Part shown: positions 22,501-29,533 of the stretch, in pieces
Layout: each line of letters starts with the position of its first letter
Position numbering within the stretch: the first letter of the stretch is position 1
Source of the DNA: Saksenaea vasiformis B4078
Taxonomy: Eukaryota; Mucoromycota; Mucoromycetes; Mucorales; Saksenaeaceae
Assembly: GCA_000697055.1 (NCBI GenBank)
Contig: JNDT01000637.1
Coordinates: 1 to 29,533 of the forward strand
Direction of reading: 5' to 3'
Length of the DNA stretch: 29,533 bases
Notes under the pieces: model-generated
The model's database searches: none
The model's input: the letters and a program-made list of their open reading frames with translations, nothing else
What the model was told of the DNA's origin: nothing
Made by a program: the position numbers and the translations under genes

Positions 22501-25500
22501 ATTCAGGCATTGACAGGTATTGCTCTATGTTCTATGCAGTCGTCTGGTACTTAGTAGACTTTGATTAGATGCCGAGGAGTTCGTAGTGGACAAGGTGTTG
22601 AATTCATTGACAAGCTTAGCGGATCTTGGACTTTTCCAAAAGATGAAGCAGTGGGAACTTGTCGGCACCATTGCGCCACTTCTATGTCATCCTAGCATAT
22701 GGATAAGATATGGTAGGAACTTGATAAATAAGTCATAGCATAACATAAGATCTTTGTTACAGGTGCTGTTGGATTCATTTCTTCAACAGCGAAACATTTA
22801 CCGAAGACCGATATATGGTGTATCATTTATCCTCTTTTGACCCCGTTTCTACGATCAGATATTGATGAGATTAACGAAGTCGAATTATTGAAAAATATAA
22901 AATCACCAGTAAGGGCGATCTCATTATCAGCATGGGCAACTTACGGTCGTACCATTTGTAGCTTCCAAGACAAGTGTATGAACAAGCCATCATCTGGGCA
23001 AGTAAAGCATCGCCAGGGTCACTTTTTTGGAAATCGCAGCGCAGCAAACGCAGTACACCACAAACATCCTCTTCTAGAACCGCTACTGGAGGACCAGGCA
23101 TGCTAATACGTCAAGGTAGGTCAACTTGTTCCCGATAAGCGATCACTGACATCGACTTCACAGGGTCTTTATTTAATAGTTTTATAGCAGGAGAGCCATT
23201 ACAGAAATCGCAAGAGTCAGTACTAACACATAACCATGGAACAAGGAGATGTTCACTGTTACAATAGGGATATTGGGTACCTGGAACGTTTGCGCAATGT
23301 CGGAATGACCAACGAAGATGAAGAAAACCTAGTACGAATGCGAGAATATATCTTCAAAGTGTCATGTTCGAAGTTGAGGTAACGTCAGAGGAAGCAGAAT
23401 GTATTGCTCACATCTCTTCGTTCGTCAGTCGTACAAAGCCTGCGGACGATTTTAGGTTAGAGGTTTGTATCGTTCGTTATATGAACGTTGTGGTCTTAAC
23501 AGTTTGCTCGAAAGAATGGTGAAATCTACTTGAGAGACCTGGGTGTCACTCCTTTGACGGTTTTTCTGCCTGATTTATCACAACACGCACATGCATGGCA
23601 TATCAAGGAAGAAAAAAAAGTAGGTGATGAGGATCATTAAGCCAAAAAAAATAACTATTATTTTATTTGCACAAAAGAGAATCGAAGCGGAAAAGTATAG
23701 CATCATAGCGCGAGAAAATAGGAGAAGTGCTAACGTTTTGTTTACAGTACCACTATACCGAAAAAGCCTATGTTGCAAACACGGCCAAAGGAGGACATAT
23801 GCAAACTTAATCGTGTAGCCAGTCAACCTCATGTACAGGCATTGCTTCCAGGTTTGGTAGACAAAACCGCGCAGGAGCTCGAAGAGCCCGAGGGGTTATC
23901 GTCGCCAATACAGATACAAACGTTGCGATCGACACAGTCTCCTATACCAAGTCCTACAGAATATAACTACGGTTCCAGTGCTCCTGTAACCAGCCACGAT
24001 CGTGCACAAGGTTTGTTCGTCATGCACGCTTACTATATTTTTGATCTCATAGATTAAATAGTTGCTGCAAATCATACCGATGGATTTGATGAACAACGAG
24101 AGCGTTCGTTACATGATCCAGCAGATTTGCGATCGATAAACGAACCCGATCAAAGTGATAACAAAGGCCTTGATTACCCTTCTTGCTTTAGAACTGATCT
24201 TCAGAGATCCCGAGGTAAAACATATCCTGCTGTGTTCTGTTCCTCAACCCATCCCGGTCTCTAGCAGGTAGGGGTCATTTGTATAAACTGGTCTACAAGG
24301 TTGCCATGGAAGCGTTTCCTCCCCATATGCCAGGTGAATTATGCTATGAATAACTGTACTGTACTTATGTAACTGTAGAATTTACTGGTGATCCTGCTAT
24401 CATGAACCGCATCAGACGACTTCCACATAGCGTATCTTCCTCTCGTAGTATAAGCAACTGGCGTCCAGAAGGTAAAAATCGCATGGCACGTCAAATGATT
24501 GATGCTTACCACTTGCGATTTGTGTCAAGGTGTACTTATCGCACACTTTACGGAGCATACAGCCGCCGTTAATCAGCTTGCTATCTCCTGGGATAATTTG
24601 TTATTCGCATCATGCTCAGACGATGGCTCCGTGAAAATATGGGACTGTTCACGATTGGAGCGCAATGTGAGCAATCGCTCGAGAGCTACTTATAACCATC
24701 AAGGTACTAGCTATTGAAGTTTCCTACAACTTTCTCATGTGTATTACAGGAGGCCGAATCAAGTGCTTGACATTTATTCAGCAAACTTACAGCATTGCTG
24801 CTGCTTCCGATAATGGCAGTATCCATGTCTTCAGGTAAGATAATAACTGTCTTTGGTTTGGCAATAATAAATCCCATGTGAAAAATTAGGATCGACATAC
24901 GTAGTCAAGGTTCTGCATTGAAATTCGGAAAATGCATCACGGTCAGACAACATCAATTTACAAATGAGCACGCGGTAGTACTCAAACATTTCACAAGCAG
25001 TAAGTTCCAGTACTTTTTACTTCTGGACAGCAGAATTTATTTGTTTTTTTTTAGACGCATCCAATACCATGGCGGGATCCAAATCCATTCTATTGTGTGC
25101 AACTACAAAAGGAAATATTTATGCAATAGATCTTCTAACAATGAATGTGCTCTGGAAATTACAGAACAAAAAAAGCCATGGTAACAAGAAGTTTGACAAA
25201 GACGTGCGTTTTTCCAACTAAAGCCTTTTACTAGGTATTATTACTTCTATGGTAACTGATCGGCTCCACACGTGGCTACTTGTTGGTACGATGCGTGGTA
25301 TCCTTACTCTCTATGATCTTCGGTTCCAAATACCATTGCGCTCATGGCTTCATCCCAGCAAGAGCAGTATTAATGCCATGGTCTTAAGCAACGAACCAAA
25401 AGCGGATGGAAAGCAAGTCATCATTGCAGCGGGAAGAAAAGAAATATCGGTATGGGATATAGTGAAGCTGCAATGTGTCCAAGTCTTTGCAGCCAAATCT

Positions 25501-26124
25501 GGAGACGAGAAGACGACAGGTATAATGGTGGGGACTTATAAGGTAAGGAAAGAGGAGCGACGACAAGAAAGAGAGAACAAACAGAAGATGTAGGCGCTTG
25601 AAGCACCGAATGACGCCGAAATACTATCCAATTCCTTTACGTGTAATGAGGCGAACTTGGCGGAAAATTCCACGCGTGCGATTATCGCCCCTCCGGATTG
25701 TCGATTTATGATTACAGGTGGTTCAGACCGCAAGTTGCGGTTTTGGGATACGTCCCGTGTAGAAAATTCATGTGTGGTCTTGGGTCTCGATCCTACCGAA
25801 GTGCGACCACGCTACAGGTAAAAGATAATGAAACTCGCTACTCGATACCTTAACTTTTTTTTCCTTCTTTGCAGTACCAATACATATGACGACATCAAGT
25901 TCTACTTTGAATTTACGCATACGAATCGCAATAACGCATCCGCTTCGTCATCCACCGGACGTACCGGGTTCAGCAATCAAAGCGGAGCGAACAGTGCAAT
26001 GGCCCAGCAGCAACAGTTAATGAGAAATCATACAGATGCGATCACAGATGTTATTCTTACAGAGGTGCCATATCCAATGGTTATTTCTGCTGATAGAGAT
26101 GGTACCATAAAAGTTATATCCTAA
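19573..26124 (+). CDS. VPS15: VPS15, regulatory kinase-like subunit of the VPS34 PI3-kinase complex
   Basis: Scaffold of the class III PI3-kinase complexes in autophagy and endosomal/vacuolar sorting. 36 exons, 4719 nt, 1572 aa: 19573-19658, 19713-19837, 19899-20019, 20070-20154, 20213-20314, 20361-20468, 20518-20582, 20641-20767, 20817-20887, 20939-21258, 21317-21357, 21395-21479, 21540-21757, 21816-21986, 22043-22105, 22155-22363, 22422-22516, 22569-22712, 22763-22908, 22962-23115, 23164-23215, 23268-23378, 23429-23462, 23503-23619, 23678-23694, 23748-24010, 24062-24214, 24268-24333, 24379-24471, 24530-24703, 24750-24834, 24890-24999, 25055-25180, 25235-25542, 25594-25817, 25875-26124. Starts MGNKIS, an N-myristoylation signal. 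Kinase-like domain about 25-310: [26 protein letters not shown] (Asp144), then DFA instead of DFG (162-164), as is usual for VPS15. HEAT repeats about 400-760 ([20 protein letters not shown]). WD40 propeller about 1148-1572 ([35 protein letters not shown] end). Confidence 0.96.
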
Positions 26125-26260
26125 AAGAATAGTTCACAAGAAGAAAGCAATAAATAAAAAAATGTGTTTTGCAAGCTCCAATGTGGAAAGGATTGGACGA
26201 AAAAGCGATGTAAGCACAGACACTTCTTTATTCGTTATCAAGGAGTTCTTCGTGTCATCA

Positions 26261-26410
26261 TTATGGAACACACTCTTGGTCACGACAAAAAGACATCATC
26301 CCACAGGGCGCCCAATCTGGTTTTCCAGCGCAAAAAGCATCGGCGAGTACCAGGCTAACACAAAGCAAGGAATAAATGTGGAAGATGAGGAGTGCTGTAG
26401 TCGTCTGCAT
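26261..26410 (-). CDS. Secreted small cysteine-rich peptide precursor
   Basis: An intronless 49-residue ORF with an ATG. Residues 1-25 form a classic signal peptide: MQTTTALL, a hydrophobic core, and a cleavage-type end VLADA. The predicted mature part is 24 residues with exactly four cysteines (27, 36, 42, 47; spacing C-x8-C-x5-C-x4-C), ending CVP, so two disulfides are likely. A TATAAATA box lies 47 nt upstream of the ATG and an AATAAA lies about 20 nt after the stop. This combination supports a real gene despite the size. It is convergent with VPS15 (136 bp) and 428 bp downstream of RPL11 on the same strand. Function is unknown; a secreted defence, signalling or effector-like peptide are possibilities. 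I assign no family. Confidence 0.6.
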   Translation of the reverse strand: MQTTTALLIFHIYSLLCVSLVLADAFCAGKPDWAPCGMMSFCRDQECVP

Positions 26411-26456
26411 ATGTATAGGATCGGGAATAAAGTGTTTTGCGCAGGATCGTTTCTAG

Positions 26457-26464
26457 TATTTATA
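26457..26464 (-). promoter_or_regulatory. TATA box of the cysteine-rich peptide gene
   Basis: TATAAATA on the minus strand, 47 nt before the ATG at 26410 and just downstream of a long T tract (minus strand). Position and sequence suit a strong, regulated fungal promoter. Confidence 0.5.
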
Positions 26465-26838
26465 TCTTCGTAAAAAAAAAAAATTAAGTGAATGAATTAT
26501 TCATTGTTGCAGGAAAGAGAACAACCAAATCATCCCGTGACGGTGTCTGTTGGTTTTCGAAGCTCCTATCCGCGTCTGAGCATAATCCAAGGAAGAAAGA
26601 AGTGCTCAGCACAATGCATTTTGTGTCCACACAATGAAAGATGCAGGTATGTGTATGTGTGCGATTTCGTCTCGATGTCCATTTCCCGATGCAGCTCTTC
26701 TCAATCCAAATCAACATCCTATGCCCTTTTTCTTTGTCGTAATTCAATCCAACCAACCAGAATAGCTTCGCAAATTCACGGATCAAATAATATCTGAGGC
26801 TAGAAGAATGTTTATTGCACAACACGAACAATCCGCTT
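26465..26838. other. Intergenic between RPL11 3' end and the peptide gene
   Basis: It holds the RPL11 terminator region and the upstream promoter of the peptide gene, including an A12 tract at 26473-26484. Open frames on both strands (26484-26894 minus, 26492-26797 plus) show no domain. The minus one overlaps the last RPL11 exon in a different frame. Confidence 0.5.
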
Positions 26839-27682
26839 TTATTTGTTGAGAACAATACCGTCGAACTAGAAAAATTATGTTTAATAGATTGCATTAAAAT
26901 GTGCAGGTTGTAAAAAAGAAAAAAAAATACTTACTCGAGACTTGAACCATTCAACGGATTCCTCCTATAAAACAAGAAGAAGAAAAGATCAACAAAAGTT
27001 CCTTGCGGTATCTCTTTCGTTACCTTCTTGATACGGTGGTTGAAGCCAACCTTTGCCTTGCAGTGCTTGCGGCGGGCGACACGGTTGCCAGGACGGCCCA
27101 TGACAACATAGTAGTCCATACCGTAGATACCAATGGAGGGATCGTACTTGATGCCCAAGTCAATGTGTTCATCGATACCGAAACCGAAGTTGCCAGTCTC
27201 GGAGAAGTTGCGGGATCGCAACTCGTATTCCTTGACCTTGAGACCACGCTCAAGAATCTCCTCAGCCTTGGGTCCACGGACAGTGACATGGACGGCAATC
27301 TTTTCGTTACGACGGATACCAAAGGTACGGACGGTGTAGCGAGCCTTGGAGTAGACAGGAGTCTGACCAGTGAGCTGTTCAAGCACCTTGGCGGCACGAG
27401 TAAGTCTGTCACCAGACTCACCAACCGAGATGTTGAGAACAAGCTTCTCAATGCGGAGCTCACGCATGGGGTTCTTGGTCACCTTCTGTTCGGCGCTCTA
27501 CAAATTTCAATGCGGTATTATTTTAGCTGCATGGGCCTTATATAAATTCAACTAGAATCGACGAAGGTGGACATTGCCGGAACGTTTCTCTCTTCCTATC
27601 ATCCATTCGAATCCGACACATCCATTACGTCGTTTGCTTTGTATGGCTAATATAATAAATCGCTAGGTAGGACGCATACCAT
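26839..27682 (-). CDS. RPL11: 60S ribosomal protein L11 (uL5)
   Basis: Binds 5S rRNA at the central protuberance of the large subunit. Exons 27680-27682, 27024-27497, 26935-26964 and 26839-26865 give 534 nt, 177 aa. The start codon is alone on the first coding exon: ATG|GTATGC, then a 182-nt intron, then [14 protein letters not shown]. Motifs: [60 protein letters not shown] and [15 protein letters not shown]. The conserved C-terminus [18 protein letters not shown] comes from two small exons of 30 and 27 nt. The GTG at 27482 is not the start. Confidence 0.97.
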
Positions 27683-27939
27683 TTGAACGAATCGATGGGA
27701 AAAGAGGATGGTCCGCCATTGTGCTTCACATCCCATAAAACTTGGAAGCAGATGTCCGGTCGGTCTTTCAAATGGTCCGACATTCAATAAGAGAGGTAAA
27801 TCGGGGGGTACTAGACGGTACGAGAAGCTATCTTTTTTTTTTTTTCTTTACACACAAAGGTCGCTTTATTAATTTCTCGCGCTATCAATTCAAAGCGAAT
27901 AACAGGCGGAGTGCATGAACAGAAACACAAGCAGAAAGT

Positions 27940-28983
27940 TTAATGCTTCTTGGACTACAGAAAATGAAATAATTTAATTCTATGTCCTTTTTTTCTTTTT
28001 AACAAACAATAACTTACCTTGATCTTCTTGACATAGAACTCAAGTTCCTTGCCCTCAAGAATGTAACCATCGCAACGACCGGACTGACCGGGACGGGAAG
28101 CAATGATGGCTAAAAAAAACACGAATAGTGTGAGCAATGCATGCTTGCTTTGATCACAAGGTAGAGAGATTTACCATAAAGACGACCAGCGTTGAACTGA
28201 TCAGCCAAAAGAGGGTCAACATTGGCAGAAGCCTTGCGGGCTTCAATCTTCTTCTGGACGCTGTTGGACTTCTTCTCAGCAGTGGCCTCGGTCTCAGTGG
28301 CCTTCTTCTTGCCAAGAGTGATAGCGTAGTGAGATTCGTACCACTGACGGAAAGGAGTGGCATCAATCTGGATAACGGCACCCTTCACGAGAGTGTTGGT
28401 ACGGACCAACTCGTTGTTGGAGGCGTTGTAGACCACAGTCAAGACACGGGTCTTGCGGGCCACACCCTCGGAACCCCAGGAGAAGTTACCAGAGTCAAGA
28501 CGGAGGGCACGGTGCTTGTAGTTGCCACCGCGGACGCGAACCAAGTGAATACGCTTAGCACCAAGCTTGGTGTTAGCGGGTTGACGGCCCAATTCGAACC
28601 TTTAATAACAAGTCTGCATTAGCGATCCATCATCTTTTGTTTTTTTTTCTCGCCGTGCTCGATCTGTTTTCCCCCATTGTTGAAATTGTCGCCACAAACA
28701 CAGTCCACTCATATCTCCATGTCTCTTCTCAAGTTATGAAATGGCTTTGCTTACTTTCTCTTCTTTCTGTACTGAACACGTCTAGCACCGGTGTTGCTGC
28801 GCTTGTGGCGAGTGTCACGCGAAATACCTAGTAAAAGACAAGGTCATTTAGCAAACCATGTTGAACAAACCCAACTTTCGATATTCCATCCATTCGAATC
28901 CATATCGCACTGCAATCATCTTTCTATGATTGACATGTGGACTGGATGGATCTATCTAAATCGGATGGATGCAACTTACCCAT
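27940..28983 (-). CDS. RPS8: 40S ribosomal protein S8 (eS8)
   Basis: Structural protein of the small ribosomal subunit. Exons 28980-28983, 28755-28827, 28175-28599, 28018-28109 and 27940-27954 total 609 nt, 202 aa. Only ATGG lies on the first coding exon, before a 152-nt intron; the second resumes [18 protein letters not shown]. Further motifs: [60 protein letters not shown] and [20 protein letters not shown]. The last exon adds SKKH. It is on the same strand as RPL11, whose start lies 257 bp downstream, so the pair may be co-expressed, though each has its own upstream region. Confidence 0.97.
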
Positions 28984-29533
28984 GGTGGTTGCAGAGGAAG
29001 ACCTTTCACGGGCCAAACGATTTCGACGTTATTAGCCCTCGAGGGACTGCTCTGTTGAGATTTCGGATTCCGGCAAACGTCATTTCATCACGTGAAATTG
29101 GGCGATTTGATTGGTCGTTATTTCTTAACCGAACAGTTTCAAGGCCTATTCTGCTGCTACCCGTCAATCGCTATGCGTCCGTCAGAAACATAGCGGAAGA
29201 AACCTTGTAGTGACTTAACCGAGGAAAAGCAGAGCTATCAATAGCCAGACTGCTACAGTGCCTCCAAATTTTGCGTAGATTAAGGGTTAATTGTACTTCT
29301 CGATAGAAACGCAGACGAAGACTTTGTCCAGAACGTCGAAACAGATAGAAATAAGATCGAATATCTGTATTTTGTAAATAAAGAGCAGCTTATCTAGCGC
29401 AAGCATGGTACATGTGCCTTGCCTTTGAGAGGCCAATGGTTATCCTTGCTAAATCGACCTCTGTGATTCATGCTATCCCAATATTACCTAACAATTATAG
29501 AAAGATAGCCAAGAGAGCTATCTATTGCAAATT
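28984..29533. other. Upstream region of RPS8
   Basis: No gene supported. Two palindromes stand out: CCCTCGAGGG (29036-29045) and a CACGTG E-box core (29089-29094) inside the near-palindrome TTTCATCACGTGAAA. Both lie within about 110 bp of the RPS8 start codon and could be transcription-factor sites (inference). The frame 28791-29210 crosses the RPS8 first exon antisense and is a shadow. Confidence 0.45.

Noticed and set aside
27003..27545. 180-codon plus ORF opposite RPL11
   Set aside because: Long only because codon bias of the ribosomal gene leaves the antisense frame open.
28137..28622. 161-codon plus ORF opposite RPS8
   Set aside because: Same cause: antisense of a strongly biased ribosomal gene.
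28791..29210. 139-codon plus ORF at the RPS8 5' end
   Set aside because: Runs antisense through the first exons and intron; starts at a non-ATG codon; no motif.

Overview
The window is fungal nuclear DNA. It carries intron-dense genes with short introns (mostly 43-70 nt, GT..AG, CTAAC-like branch sites, T-rich stretches before TAG/CAG/AAG acceptors), mitochondrially targeted enzymes encoded in the nucleus, and cytosolic ribosomal protein genes. The intron density (35 introns in one gene), many microexons, moderate AT richness, a VC0807-type membrane protein and the kind of transposase relic fit an early-diverging fungus, most likely Mucoromycota. That placement is inference. Exons were assembled by hand from splice signals, reading frame and family motifs. 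For the main genes every exon set closes in frame.

Layout. 1-2388: no gene I can defend; low-complexity DNA, a short tandem repeat, a hairpin, and weak hints of a decayed LTR element. 2389-5744 (-): SPATA20/YyaL-type thioredoxin-domain protein in 18 exons, including 7-, 7-, 11- and 19-nt microexons. 5745-6945: long intergenic stretch. 6946-7300 (-): small single-pass membrane protein ending SGGGV. 7496-8477 (-): mitochondrial release-factor glutamine methyltransferase (MTQ1/PrmC). 8652-10280 (-): vacuolar carboxypeptidase Y-like serine carboxypeptidase. 10681-11144 (-): frameshifted DDE transposase remnant. 11243-11921 (-): probable four-exon gene of unknown function. 12135-13151 (+): multi-pass VC0807-like membrane protein. 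13459-14202 (+): TRAPP subunit BET3. 14547-14813 (-): cytochrome oxidase assembly factor PET191/COA5. 15089-17512 (-): 3-methylcrotonyl-CoA carboxylase beta subunit, 14 exons. 17794-19563: three weakly supported small genes. 19573-26124 (+): VPS15, 36 exons, 1572 aa. 26261-26410 (-): a 49-residue secreted cysteine-rich peptide with its own TATA box. 26839-27682 (-): RPL11 (uL5). 27940-28983 (-): RPS8 (eS8).

The genes do not form one pathway. Themes are mitochondrial function (MCCC2, PET191, MTQ1), endomembrane and vacuole traffic (BET3, VPS15, the carboxypeptidase) and cytosolic translation (RPL11, RPS8, same strand, 257 bp apart). The least expected item is the small secreted cysteine-rich peptide between VPS15 and RPL11. 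Two introns use GC donors, and the two ribosomal genes isolate the start codon on a 3-4 nt coding first exon.
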